DNA of 64,000 nt, taken from assembly GCF_023065955.2 (NCBI RefSeq), contig NW_026622874.1, positions 23,741,772 to 23,805,771 of the forward strand. Reading direction: 5' to 3'. Position numbers and translations under genes: made by a program. Positions 12,601 to 25,295 of the stretch are shown piece after piece (the stretch's first letter is position 1; every line of letters starts with the position of its first letter). The notes under the pieces are model-generated. The model was not told the origin of the DNA and searched no databases. It worked only from the letters and a program-made list of their open reading frames with translations. The stretch comes from Ursus arctos (Eukaryota; Chordata; Mammalia; Carnivora; Ursidae).

Positions 12601-14160
12601 TGCTTGTGTTTGCCCAGTCTCTGTAGCTGATGGGAGTGTGTGGAGCAGCAACCAGGGATTTTCTCTGTCCCTGGCACCTGTCAGCACCTGTACCCTGTTT
12701 CAGGCTGCTGTGAGCACCAGGCAGGAAGGTAGGGGATTGCTGAGGGTCCTGAAGGGACTCGGGGTCCTGGGCTGAGGGTGGGCTGGCACATGGGGGGAAA
12801 GATAGAAGGTTGCAAGCACAGTCGTTGCTTGGACTCTGGGAGAGGATGTCAGGAGAGCTTCCTGGAGGAGGAAGGGAGGCTGCTTCCAGGGAGAATCTTG
12901 AACATGCTGCCTGAACCTTTCCCACCCCCTCCTGCCATGCTCTCTGTTCTAGACCTGGCTAGGGGCCCACAGAACTGGTCTGCTGCCGAGCCAGGACTGT
13001 GCCGGTTCCCCACGAAGAGCCTCGGAGTCTAGTGTCCGGGAGGCCATTGCGTGGCTGACCTAGGACCCAGTGGATCCCTAGCAGTCAGTGGTCCTGGAGG
13101 AAGAGTGGGCGGGCCCTGGCGCCAGCCTCCCAGAGTCTGTGCTGTTAGGGGGGCATGTGGTCCAGGGAGGGCAGCCACTTGCCTACCTGCCACAGGAGGT
13201 CTGGGTCCCCGTGAACCCCACCTGCCAGTTCCCCCATGCTCAGATTGCAGCAGTGGTGACTACTGGGCCCTGGGCTGCCCTGGGGGTGGCACCCCTCCAC
13301 CTTCCCAGGAAACACACGGAGCTCTGGGCCCAGCCCAGCTTTGGCCTGTGACCTTTCTTGGGACCAGCAGAGCCTTGATGCCTGGCAAGAAAGTTGGCCT
13401 GTGAAAGTCGGTCACAGTGAGAGGCAGGTCCCCGCTGCACGGATCCTGTGAGGACCTCAGGGCCTTTTCTTCGCTCCTACCCTTTGCAGTCACCAGGTTA
13501 GATCTAGAACCCTGACTTGGCCAGCTGCAGGTTCTCTGAGAATGGAGACCCTGCACAGACATCCTGACTGGATGGAGGCAGGCAGGCAGGTGACCCCTCC
13601 TGCCTCCCTTCCCCTCCCCTCAGCAATCCACTGCCCAGCCCCCACTCCCTGGCCCACCACTTCCCTCCCTGCTGTCTGGCTCCATCCAGGCCCCTCAGAG
13701 AAGGGGGGTGTTAGCCCCACAGCCTGTTCTGCCCTCACCCCCTTAAAGGGCCAGCTTACTCCTGGCAGACACAGATGAGGTGGTGCTGTGACCTCTTTCC
13801 GTGCCTTCCTGGGGTTGTCTCTTCTACTGAGGTGACAAGAACTGGCTGCTGGCTGGGAGAGGGGCCCAGAGGAGGTGCAGGGGGATGGGATCTGTCTATT
13901 CTTGGGCTTTCGGAGGTGGGAGGTGTGGATGTTGGGTTTGAGCAGAGGCAGAAGAAGGGAACCCTGGCCAAATTTCCTCGCATGGCTCCGAGCTGCTGGT
14001 GACCCACCCTGCTCTTTCAGATTTTATCTGTTGTTTGATCTCTCTCCTCTGTGTTTTCAGGTTTTGTGAATATTTTATGTGTCTTGTTCGATTTATACTT
14101 AAGAACCTTCATTTTTGTACTGTGATTTTTTTTTTCGTTTCACATCCCAATTGTCCTACA
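9650..14160. other. GC-rich stretch without a recognised gene
   Basis: GC content is clearly above the flanks, and overlapping open frames occur on both strands (up to 227 codons at 10896-11579 plus, 205 codons at 10484-11101 minus). None shows a known domain, and the frames on the two strands overlap as expected from a lack of stops. Splice-like motifs exist, but I could not assemble a transcript. Confidence 0.5.
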
Positions 14161-14169
14161 CATCATTGC

Positions 14170-14450
14170 TGATCACCTCAGTCCATCAAGGATACTATCA
14201 AAATATCACAGACCAGGTGGCTTATAAACAATAGAAATCTATTTCTCACAGTTCTGGAGGGTGCATGTCTGGTCTCTGGTGGCAGACTGCTTGTTTTACC
14301 CTCACTTGGAGGAAAGGCACTGGGGTCTCGTTTACAAGGAGACCTCACCCTCATGACCCAATCACCTGTTCTAACACCATCCCATTTTTCATGAGGATTC
14401 CAACACATGAATTTGGGGGGAACACAAACATTCACACCATCGTCCCGATA
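14170..14450 (-). mobile_element. MLT1-like LTR
   Basis: The reverse-strand block runs from ggtggcttataaacaatag and ctcacagttctggagg through ctcatgacccaatcacc to aacacaaacattcacacca. That order is characteristic of MLT1 LTRs read backwards. Confidence 0.75.
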
Positions 14451-15182
14451 TCCACTGACTTGTGTACATTTACCTTCTAGTTCGCTTTTTGTCATCTTTC
14501 CCTTTTCCTACCAAGGGACAGGACTGGTGGGCTGCGTTTCAGTTGGAATTTCCAAATGATGACACTAGAAACGCAGAACTCTAAATTTCAGAGATTCCCC
14601 AGACCCTTCCTGAGTGGGTGAACTGGTCACAGCTAAACTGTGAGTGGGTGGTGGGGATGTCCGCGGCTTCCAGACCATTTGGGGTTGTGCGAACAAAGTA
14701 GAGAGACGGTCCTCAGGCTGCAGGAGGGAGATCCATGGCGGATTCCCCAGAGATGTGTCATCTGAGGCGAGCACAGAACCCTAGGTGTTCGACTTACTCA
14801 CAGGTTTATTTTTGCTTTCTCCTGTAGCATTTCAGCAGGACGTATCTTACACAAATGTCCCTTCGTCGGGGCTCTGGCCCTTCATAACCATGGCCATATG
14901 TCATAGTGCTTTTCACAGATTCTGTTTCTTGGAGAGGAGAAGCACCGAGAACATCCGCTGTAAGTGTGCATGGGGCTGGAGCAGGTGCGCGTGGGGCCGG
15001 TGGCCTGGCCACCCTGGGCCCAATGCAAGGTCCTCTCCGCTCCGTGTTGACAGGTGGATGCGCGTGGAGAAGTAGGTGTGTTAAAGACGGCAACGTGATT
15101 TATGTTTAATGAAATTCTTTACACCAAGCCTGAATTGTTGAAAAATTAACTTTTCTTTTTTGAATGGAAGGAAACTCATCAA

Positions 15183-15402
15183 CCATTTTTTTTAATGTTT
15201 TTTAATTATATTATGTTAGTCACCATACAGTACATCCCTGGTTTCTGATGTAAAGTTCCATGATTCATTAGTTGCGTATAACACCCAGTGCACCATGCAA
15301 TACGTACCCTCCTTACTACCCATCTCCAGTCTATCCCATTCCCCCACCCTCCTCCCCTCTGAAGCCCTCAGTTTGTTTTTCAGAGTCCATAGAACCATTT
15401 TT
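15183..15402 (-). mobile_element. Short 5'-truncated carnivore L1 3' end
   Basis: A poly(T) start leads into gttagtcaccatacagtaca and onward to the truncation near 15400. Near-identical aaccattttttt flanks suggest a target-site duplication. Confidence 0.88.
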
Positions 15403-15710
15403 TTTTTCTTTTGTTCAGAAAGTCATGGTTAAATTGGCAGCACATTTCACTGGAATCCTCCATTCGAAGAACTCTATAAATACATCAAGCTTTGATAGGA
15501 TCATCAGAACACTCAGGTGTTTCCTATGAACCCATCTGTTTCTGGGGAGTTTTCCAATGGGACATTTCTAAGCCTTACCGGTGATCTTTTCATGCTCCTT
15601 GGTCTGTTTCTATTTTCTTTCTATTAGGGTCCATTTTGTTTATGTGCATTTTTATTTAGAAATTACTCATTTCCTCTAGGCTTCCAGTGTTCTCTTATTT
15701 GATTTTTAGA

Positions 15711-15835
15711 ATTTTTAAAGATGTTATTTGAAGTAAAATTGGCAATGCAGGGCTTAAACTCAGGACCCTCAGATCAAGACCTTAGCTGAGATCAAGAGTC
15801 CGACGCTTAACCTGTTGAGCCACCCAGGTGTCCCA
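15711..15835 (-). mobile_element. Degenerate CAN SINE
   Basis: A diverged tRNA-like head is recognisable (gagccacccaggtgtccc at the right end). The CT-rich part is almost lost. Confidence 0.7.
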
Positions 15836-15849
15836 CTCTTATTTGACTT

Positions 15850-17340
15850 TGAATCTCTATTCTGTTTCTATTTTTTCCAGAAATATCACAGTTAATGAAC
15901 CAAGATTGATAACTTATTACTAACTGAAGTTCAGATTGTGTCCGGTTTCCCTCTGTTCTGCCTTTGCTGCTCTAGGGTCCCATGTGGGACAGCACATGAC
16001 AGGTGGTCATCGCGTTTCTTCAGGCTATTCTTATAGACTCTGACAGTTTCTGAGATGTGCCTTGTTTCAGTGACCTTGACGGTGTTGAGGAGGAAAGGTC
16101 AGATGTTTTGTGGATTTAGCTCCACCTCTGAGATGGGTGGCTGAGTGTCTACATCAAGCGTTTGGAATTCTTGTGCGTTGTTTTCTACTCATTACAAAAA
16201 AAAAAAGTCTATGTAATAAGTTATTTTTACCACCGTGAACCCTGGGTAGTTACTATAGGCTTTGGTTTTATTCCAGCAGTAGGCTGTGTATTTGATCAGT
16301 TTAGTCCTGCTGTTAATTAGAAACGATGACACTTCATGTGAGTACAAATATCAATTAGAAAAAGAAAAGGTAGGAAGAGTCCTGAATGTTGAAGTCATTG
16401 ATGAATTAGACTAACGACAGGTTGTGCGTGCATGTGTGTGTGTGTGATTGATTGATTTTCAGGGAATGGTTCAGCTTTTTGTAGGGCCTCTGAGAGAACC
16501 CAGGTGAGCCTTTCAAGTAGTTGGTACCTGTTCTCAGAACTCGGGAATCTTTTAGTCCAACAGTCAATCCGGTAAACTTTGAGGTCTCGAAGAGTTTCAG
16601 TCCTCGGAGACCATGTCGCAAACCCTTGTGAATATAGGCATTCTAGGGTATGCTCAGAGCCCTCATTGGCTGGTACTACCATGTGACGATTTCAGACAGC
16701 ATTTCTCAAAGAAGTACCTCTTGGGTCTGTGTCCATGTCAGTTCCCTACACTTCCTTACACTAGTTATGTGACCAGTGGGTTTCAGGATAATCCCCACAT
16801 GTGATTTCTGCTCTTTCCTACCAGTCCTGTCTGTTTCTGATCTTCTTCCTTTATGGTAGGGGTTGGGAAGCAACCTGTGTGGTGTAGGAAGGGGTGTGGT
16901 AGGTGTCTGCCTTCAGAGGACCGGATGATGCCTAGAAATTGTACTGTAGTTTGAGATCCTCAGCCCTAACTTAGGTCAATTATCCATCCTCTGAGCGTCA
17001 GGAATTCCATCACTTGACTTGGATGCTCATCTGTTCTCCAAGTTGTCCTCAGAAATAAGGATGTCATCCATCTAGGGAATACTGGTTTATGCGTATGTTT
17101 TTGTTTTAGGAAAGGCCTGGATGTTCCTGAAAATAACACTGTGGAGCACCCTTTCCTGTGCTTGTTGGCCATCAGTAAATCTTTTGTGAAATATTCGTTT
17201 TTAAATAGACGGTCTTTTTATGGTTCATGAATAGGAATTCTTTCTTGACAAATCTTTGTCAGTGTGTGTATTGCAAATCTTTACTTCCCAGTCTGCGGCT
17301 CACCTTTTCATTTTCTTAGTGGTCAAAAGATAGGGAGAGA
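15850..17340. other. Intergenic, no feature seen
   Basis: Mixed-composition sequence with a short (TG)n at about 16430-16446. No gene or named repeat was recognised. Confidence 0.5.
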
Positions 17341-17344
17341 TGTC

Positions 17345-17480
17345 ACATTTTTAAGGGGAGTGTGAGAGGGAGAAGCAGCTTCCTGCCGAGCAGGAAGCCC
17401 AATGCGGGGTTCCATCGCAGGACCCTGGGATCACCAGAGCCAAAGGCAGATGCTTAACAGCTGAGCCATCCAGGCGCCCC
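17345..17480 (-). mobile_element. Degenerate CAN SINE
   Basis: The right end ctgagccatccaggcgcccc is a reverse SINE head. The CT-rich body is shortened and diverged. Confidence 0.8.
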
Positions 17481-20320
17481 CTGAATTCTTTTAAGTGGTT
17501 AGTACACTCTGTGGCCTACCCTAAGATCGACATGTTCTACATTTTCTTCCAGAAACTGTCTAATGTGAAGCTACAATCCATCTCAAATTTCTCAGTTTCA
17601 TGTTTCATTCTAATAGGGTATTTATAGACTCTCTTGGATTTTCTATGGACACAATCCTATCTGAGTAGTCACAATTATCACCTCCATTCTTATACTTTTG
17701 GTATACACTGGGTAGATTCTCCAATGCAATGTTGAATAGAGTCTCATTGTTTGGAAATTTTAATATACCTTTCTCAATATCTGTTAGAAAAAGCAGACAA
17801 AACATTGGTAACAAATGTGACCTAATTGACGTCTATGGAACATTCCATAATAAGTGCAGAATACATTATTTTCCAGTGGTCATAGACTATTTACCCAAAC
17901 AGATGTTACGTTGGGCCATGAATCATGTCTACGTTTCAAAATCCTGAAATTAACTAGATTATATTCTTAGGCCACCAAGGAATGGATCCCTAGTCCTAAT
18001 GAAAAGAAAACCAGGTAGTCCCTCCATGTTTAAAAATTCAATGTAACTTTGCTGCATATCCTAAGGGTCAGAGAGGGAATCGCAGTGGATATTCTCAACC
18101 TTTTCTACGTCAGGGCTCACACACAATGGCCCTTTGTCTGTGAAGAGCACTCCCTATCCTAAGGTAGACAGGAGTTAAGCCTCCTATCAGAGTTCTGCGT
18201 GTCCCAGACACACCTGGCAGCCTTTGCCTGTGTCCCCCCCAGCTGTCCTTTCTGGTGTCCCTGAGTTAAGGGGGTCAACATAGCTATATGGAGATGGGAA
18301 GCTCCCCACTCCTAGTGATGATGGTGCTATTGTCCCCACCAGTCTAACAACATGATTTCTGAGAGAAATACGACACAATAGCAGCTTCTTGACCTTCCTT
18401 AAGATTTGAAAATTATCTTGTGAGTCATCTTTTAGAAAAACGGTTTCAACTTGTGTTCTTTTCTCTGGAAAAGAAATAGACCCAATGGTAATTATGGCTT
18501 CCTGAGCACCTGCTCTTGGGAGACACCATCCTGGCTCTGTGTAGCATTCTCCCTCTTAAACTTCTAAACCAGGGTGTAGATAGAATGAGTCCCATTTTCT
18601 AGATGGTTAGACAAGGGCTCAGAGACGATATGAATTACAGAGGATTTTAGTGTCAGAAACCTAAGTGGGATCTCCAAACTGACTCCAAATCCCTTGTTCT
18701 TCCATACAGGGTACCATTTCCCTCTTACTTCTGGTCTTCTCGATCTGGAAACCTAGGAAGTTTTAGGATTTTCTTGTTGTGTGGCCAACTGGAATGAATT
18801 TGGCTGCCCTTTTAACCTCTGCCCATCATGATCATGAAGATAATTATCTCAGTGGAGGACCTTCGAGTAAGAGACTTAAAGATCCCTAGGAGTAGAGATA
18901 CTATAATATTTTTCTGATATTAAAGTAACTGAAAGAACTATCCTTTTTTAATTGATGGAGGCTCTGGTCTCTTCAGAGTGTGCTGTAAGGTCGGAAATAG
19001 TGTTTTAAAACACTCAGCCTCTTCTACAGAGTGAGACAATGCTTCTAAAGATGGCTAAAATATTCCCTTACCTCCGGTTATTTACTTCCCAACCATCATA
19101 GTGTTTCTGTGTTAGGACTATGATTTCCATGAGGCTAAAGTTGCAGAGAAAGAACTTAGTGTATCCAGGGACACTTTCGTGTTGTGACAGTGAGCTATTC
19201 TGTTGTATTCTGTAGTCCAAGGGAATGGTGCCAGACATCTCTAAGATGTCTAAAATTCTGACTGTAAATGATCTCTATGCTTCAGAGATTTGGGCAGGAC
19301 CTGTGTTGACCATGGAACAGGTAACCTTCTGTAGGGGTCCTTTGAATTTCTTTGTACTATGTGAAAGGTGCTTTCCTCTCAAGTTCCTCCATTTGGTAGT
19401 GATGATAAGGATAAGAGTAATTTTTATTTCATACCATCTGTGGGCCCTGATCTTGGCCTCCCAGGGAAGCTATCCTTTAACATTTTACCCAGCTCAAAAT
19501 GACTGGGCAAAACCTCATAGCATAGGCCCTATTTCTGCCCCCAGCACATATTGTCCATCTGCTTCGAAAAGAAAAAGAGAACCAAAAAATGCCTTTGCCA
19601 ACATCAAGGTAAGAACACAAAAGAACCTCTCTGGCTCCCGTAAGATGAAAGTCATACTGACTTGTACATACTGAAAACATAAGAAAAAGTCTGTCACTTT
19701 CTGGAATCTTCTTCCTCATCGTGATGTGTAACTGTATGTAACACAAAACAGAACAAATATATAACCCTGCCCCAAATGTTCCTTCCCCGGAGCACTCCCT
19801 TCTTTGTGAAGATTGTGTCTCCCAGGCAGCTGTCCTGACTTGGGTTTGAATAAAACTCTCTTCCTTTCTCTCTAAAATGTTTTAAAAGGTTCATTCATTT
19901 AGTGTCAACAATAACAGTATGTTTTCTTTTTAAGTGAAAAATAAATATTCCTGGTTCATGACTGCAACAGCACAGAAGGCCTGTGTCCTCCTGGCTCCTT
20001 CCCTGCAGAACCAAGCATGTGTATATAGATTCCAGCACAAATGGGCTCATCCTAGAAGGATGCTTTGAAGGTCTGAGAAGCACTAGCCACTCCATGGGTG
20101 AGACAAGAAGGCGAAGCTACTCTCACTTGGAGCATTCCTTTTTGGGCTTAAAATTGCCTTGGAAATGCATGAAAGCATTGCGTTTCCTAAAGCCCAAGGC
20201 TGGAACAGTCTGAGAGTAGCTGACCTTGCCAGGAACCAGGCACACCCCTGCAGGGAGGGTTGGTGCAGAAGGGAAGGGGCAGGTCTCTGAGGGTGGTCTG
20301 CAGCTAGAGGGGTCTGCGGA
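17480..20320. other. Intergenic, mostly unrecognised
   Basis: Apart from a MIR-like piece, nothing is identified. A 149-codon plus frame at 19225-19674 has no recognisable motif. Confidence 0.45.
18515..18690 (+). mobile_element. MIR-like fragment
   Basis: A weak match: ttctagatggttagacaagggctcagag resembles the MIR core, with surrounding divergence. Confidence 0.45.
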
Positions 20321-20325
20321 AGGGG

Positions 20326-20327
<2 letters not shown>

Positions 20328-20363
<36 letters not shown>

Positions 20364-20378
20364 GTGTGTGTGTGTGTT
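20328..20378. repeat. (TG)n microsatellite
   Basis: About 51 bases of TG dinucleotide, with one CG interruption. Confidence 0.97.
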
Positions 20379-20379
20379 T

Positions 20380-21400
20380 GGGGCCCTGCCCACGATCCCA
20401 CTCACGCCTGCACAGAGCACTGCGCTAAGGAGGCACCTCCTGGACCCCCGGGGATCCCAGAATTGCGAGTCATGGGGGTGGGTTGCCCGGCATCCAAGGG
20501 GCTGGAAGCACCACACTCCTCAACCAATCACCGTGTGGGGGTGGAGCTACGTTTCTGTGGGCGGCCCGGAGCAGCCTGAGGTCGCAGACTGGGAGCCAGA
20601 GAAGGGGAGCTCTGAGAGAGTCGACCTGTGGAGTTCCTGGCCGAGTGAGTGCGTGCTGTGTGCCAGGGTGGGGGTCCGGGAGTAGGGGGCACCCCGGGTG
20701 GGACGCAGGGTTCTGGAAGGGCGTGTGGAGAGAGTTCATCGTGGAGACTCAGGTGAGTTTTCTTTTTCCCTTGAAAGTCTCTTCTACCCAGTCTCGGTCA
20801 ACTGGCTGTATGCCCCAGACCCAGGAACTCCAGGGCGCCCGCTCAGCAGAGCTTTTGTGGGATGGGTCACAGACATTCCAGGGTTTCCCGTGTTCCCCAG
20901 TAAGAGCGAGAGTAAGGACCACACAGTCCCCAACTTCAGTGGGGTGCACTTTGTCCCCCGACACAGTGCAGGTAATGGACCTTGAGCAGTACCCCGAGTT
21001 CAGCAGGGTGTTCCCTGTTCCCTCAGGCACAGGTGTGGCGGTAAGAAGCCCCAGAGCCATTTGGGGGCTTCAGCATTGTGCGTCCTATCCCCCGGGACGG
21101 TGGGAATGGGCTGTGAAGATAATGACTACTAAAAGACAAGTCTGTGTTTCCCCTTCGCCCAGAAACCGCAGCAGGTGTGCAGGCTTTAGGTCCGAGGAGC
21201 CGCCTTCTCCCCGGCTGACAGCACTTCTCTGCTCTGGCTCCACGAAACCCGAGGTTTTGAACGTCTGCGTCAGTGAGGCCGCTTGACACAGGACGCCAGC
21301 GTTCAGAGAGAGCCGCAGGTCCGTTTGGCGAAATGTCATCTCCACGTCAGGACTGGAGGTAAAACCTCTCATTAACCGACCATCTCCGGGGCTTTTCTCT
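20380..21400. other. Second GC-rich patch without a recognised gene
   Basis: CpG-containing DNA holds a 267-codon plus frame (20483-21286) with overlapping frames on the other strand. Its composition (Gly, Arg, Ser, Pro rich) is what stop-poor GC DNA gives. No domain is seen. Confidence 0.4.
20515..20660 (+). promoter_or_regulatory. Promoter-like GC-rich patch
   Basis: A CCAATCA box (about 20524), a gtgggcggcccgg GC box (about 20557) and a gagtgagtgc donor-like site after about 80 bases are arranged as in a short CpG promoter with a first exon. No downstream exon is recognised. It could equally be an old LTR or chance in GC-rich DNA. Confidence 0.25.
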
Positions 21401-22092
21401 TTGCTCTAGTTGAGCCATGAAGTAAAACTTAAGTAGTACTTGTCAGCGTTCTGGGTTTGGTGAAAGAGGTACTTAGTTTCTGAGCAGGGAGAACTTTGCA
21501 GGGCATCCCATTTTCCCTGTTCATTTATTGCTTATGAATGTATTTTGAACAGCTGTTTCCTAGAAACACTCTTTTATTAGAAAGGGAAGGTGAGATTTAC
21601 TCTTTGTGTATTTTTAAGATATACTTTGTTCCTCCATCTAACAGTTGGGCCTAAGATATGGTTGAGTGGCCACCATTTGGAGTTAGATGGCTTTTGTCAT
21701 CAGATACAGACTTAGATGATGTCTTGTCATTTGTCAAAGGTGATGTTTCATCACTGATTAGTCTTTTCATCCAAAGAGTTACAATTAGGGTCGAGGGACA
21801 ATTCAAAATTATTCAAAGCAGCCTTTCCTGTTTAAAAGTTGAGCTTGACTATCTAGCTTTACTAGATGTATCATCTCGATATTTTGAGGTGCCATATTCT
21901 CTCTGTCGTTTCTTTGGTGGTAGAGTCAGAAGGAGAGTCTTTGGGAATTCCTTTGGATAGAGGCATGGTAGTGGCTTCAAAGGGCTTGGTGTCAGGAGCC
22001 CTGGGCTGAGTTCTGGAACTGCTTGCCTGACGCTGGGTTAGTCAGGTTATCCCATAGAGTTTGTTTCCTCCTTATGAGACTGCTGGAAGGTG

Positions 22093-22446
22093 AAATAAGT
22101 CAAGCAGAGAAAGGCAATTATCATATGGTTTCACTCATTTATGGAACATAAAAAATAGCAGGGAGATCAGTAGGAGAAGGAAGGGAAGAATGAATGGGGG
22201 GAGGTTAACAGAAGGGGGAATGAACCACGAAAGACTATGGACTCTGGGAAACAAACTGAGGGCTTCAGAGGGGAGGGGGGTGGTTGATTGGGATAGGCCA
22301 GTGATGGGTATTAAGGAGGGCACGTATTGCATGGAGCCCTGGGTGTTATACGCAAACAATGAACCATGGAACACTACATCAAAAACTAATGATGTAGTGT
22401 ATGGTGACTAACATAACATAGTAAAAAATTAAAAAAAAAAAAGAAA
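22093..22446 (+). mobile_element. 5'-truncated carnivore L1 3' end
   Basis: This plus-strand L1 tail runs from gaaataagtcaagcagagaa to a poly(A). The duplication tgctggaaggt occurs at about 22081 and 22448. Confidence 0.92.
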
Positions 22447-22449
22447 TTG

Positions 22450-23840
22450 CTGGAAGGTCATCTCTATGGAAAGGCTTTTTACGCAGAAACTGTCCTGCCT
22501 AATGAAGAGCAACTAAAAACGAGGTGATTTGGGCTATATTATTCTGTAAATAATCATTTTAAAACTCCCTGTCCTAGGGATACGGTATGTTATTGCACAA
22601 GGAGGTCTGAGAAGGCTGCAATGAAAGATTGAGATCTCAGAGCACGTTCATGTTCCATGGATATGTCACTTAACAGTTTGCACATGAAGGAAGGTAAGTG
22701 GAGAGAATATGACAGAAGGGGATAGAAGGTGTGAACCATTCATTAGGTAGCCTTCTCCCCTTCTCAGGAAAGCCTTGGGCCAGTGTAATTTTGGAAGAAG
22801 AGGGGGAATCCTGGAGCTTTGCAGCAGACAGAGGAGTTCCAGGTCTGGGTAGAGGTGACAGGGGTCCCAGAGGAGATCTGAGTGCATTCTGCAGCAGGGT
22901 GGGCTCCAGGGGTGGCTGTGAGTCTCCCGTGTGACAGTTGTGACAGGTGAGGACTGCGAGAAGGTTCCTGGCTGAGGACAGGTGAGGCACAGGTGGAGAG
23001 CTGGCCGAGCCCCTTCTTCAGGGCCACCAGCCTCACCAAACACACACAGCCTCATCGTCTGTCCCTGTCACTCCAATTCAGACTGTCAGAGTTGCCAGGC
23101 CGAGAAGTTTGGTGGTGCTTCTTTCCTTGCATGCGTGAGAAGTTTCAAACCTGAGGTGATGGACATGATGGGTCCTCAGAACATCTGTTACTCTTTTATT
23201 TCCTGCTCTACTTTCAATCAGTGAAGTGAATCAGACCTGCTAGTGGAAGGGGCTATCTGTGCATTTTTATTTCCTGGTTTAATTAAACAATGGAAAAACA
23301 GTCTTCTGAAATATTAAAGGAATCCTTTGTGGGTGTTCATGTTTTTCTCTTCTGCGAGCCATATTCCGATATTAGAAATTATTTGTTAAAGGAAAACAGC
23401 CTCAGAGCTGTCCCGGGGTTTGGTGGCCTTTGTGAGAGGGAGAAAGGGAGAAGGAGTGTAGGTTCTTTAGGAGCTCGGGGAGTGCCATGTTGTGCTCCCA
23501 AAGGAAATGGAGCCTCCTGTCAGCCTTCCCGGGGCGGGGGCCGGTGCTGCTTACCTGGAGACTCCTCCTGGGCTCTGGAAGCCTGACCTGGTGAGTCATT
23601 TGCTACTTGAGCTGGGGAATTGATGAAGAAAACAGAATGAATGCTGGGGTTGCCTGTATCCTGTGGACTCAGACAACTCCATGTAGCAAAGGAACTCTTC
23701 ACCCGTGAGGCGTGTCGGGATCCCTGAGGGTGTGGGGTTTGCTTCATGGGCTGAGGTTGTGTCTTCATCCTTATCTGGACCAGAGCCATGTTGTCTGGCT
23801 GTGGAGATCCAGACCCTTAGGTGACCATGTCATCATTATC

Positions 23841-23876
<36 letters not shown>

Positions 23877-24990
23877 TTAACAAAGCAATAGAGACATTGA
23901 CTTTGAGATAAAAATACTGAAAGGAACAACACAAGGTTAAATATATACGTGATGATTGAACTTGTGGTATCTCTCATTGGTGTGGGTCTTGTAGGGCTGC
24001 CCGAATGAGAAAGACCAAGGAATTCTATGTGGATAGAAGTGTGCTGTGCACAGGGAGTGTTTTATTCCATCATTTGACTTCTCTCTCTGAAGGGAAAATA
24101 GAGTGGTGTCTGGAGCTTGGTTTCTGATTGGAAGGATTGTGAGGCCAGTGAATTGAAAGAGCAGTGTTCACGCTGACATGGTGCTCAGTGCCCAGTGAGT
24201 GAAGGTTGGAAGCTTGGACTCAGAAGCGTTGGTGTCCAGGGAGGATGTTTTCCGAGTTTGCAGCACATCGAGTCACTTGGCTGGTCTGCCTAAATAGGGC
24301 CAGTTTCTGCATTTCTAAGGGCAGCTTGAAAGTGGCTTGCAACCCTAGGGCATTTGCAGAGTGGTCTGCATGGGACCCCTGTGTGGGCCAGTGTAGACAC
24401 AACCCAAGGAATTCCAGAGCTAACGATGAGCACGTTTGTGAGGCTGGAGTTTGCTTCTCTGTGAGAAGAATTGAGCTGGAGTGCAAAGAAGTCTCTGGGC
24501 CTTAGGACTCACTGAGAGGGTCCGAGCCTGGCAGGGTGGTCGGATCAGATGTCTGTTTCCCAGGACCTTGGCCAGAGGGAGATTTGGACCCTGGGAAGCA
24601 TCTCTGCTCAGCTTTCTCAGATGAGCACCTCAGGCAAGGGGAGGAAATGTGTGTGCTCACCTGTCATCAAGGAAGGTGTCTGGTTTCAGATTTCGTGTGC
24701 AGGTGGTTTCCTCGTATGGCTCCCTTTCCTGATGGTGTTCAGGGTGCAGGAGGTGGGTGGACCCCTTGTCCTGGGCATCGCGGCTGTACAAGAGCCCTGG
24801 GGCACCTTTTCCCCTGGGGATTTGGAGCACGACATTGGCGGGGGGGTGTTGGTGAAGCCATCAGTTTATGCCTCAGTTTCTTCCCTGCCGAGATGGAGTG
24901 GAGACTCTAAGTGCTATGGAAATATAAAGCAAGAGACAGGGCTGGGGGTGCTGAAGGGAAGGTGGGGGTGGTGTTTGCTATTCACATAGG
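22450..24990. other. Intergenic, no feature beyond a microsatellite
   Basis: Moderate GC. A weak MIR-like motif (atgcctcagtttcttccctg) lies near 24870. No gene is supported. Confidence 0.45.
23831..23876. repeat. (ATTATC)n hexanucleotide microsatellite
   Basis: Five to six copies of ATTATC, decaying into ATT repeats at the right end. Confidence 0.95.
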
Positions 24991-24999
24991 GGCCAGGTG

Positions 25000-25295
25000 G
25001 TACTTCACTAGGAGGGTGATACTTGAGTCAAGATCTAAAGAAGGTGAGTGATATCACATCAAGAGCATTGTAAACAGAAGGGAAAGCATGTGCAAAGGCC
25101 GCAGGCAGGAGCATACCAGGTGTACGCAGGAGCAGCAAGAAGGCCCTGTGGCCACAGCAGACAGCATAGGACATGACCTCAGGGAGGTGACAGAGTGTGA
25201 CAGAAAGCCATGGCAGGGCTGTGACCCCATGGGACCCTGTTTCACTGGGCCATCCTTTCTGCAGGGTTGAGAACAGATGACAGAGGGTTGAGGAT
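25000..25295 (+). mobile_element. L2 3' fragment
   Basis: The text gcatgtgcaaaggccgcagg, caggagcataccaggtgta and gcagcaagaaggccctgtgg follows the L2 3' end consensus, as recalled. Confidence 0.75.

Noticed and set aside
19225..19674. Open frame of 149 codons
   Set aside because: No domain, no splice context, and mixed composition; most likely chance.
20483..21286. Open frame of 267 codons on the plus strand
   Set aside because: It lies in GC-rich, stop-poor DNA with equally open overlapping frames. Its composition is repetitive Gly/Arg/Ser/Pro, and no domain or splice support is visible.
21658..21960. Open frame of 100 codons as a possible processed pseudogene
   Set aside because: Neither strand gives a family I can recognise, and there is no poly(A) or target-site duplication.
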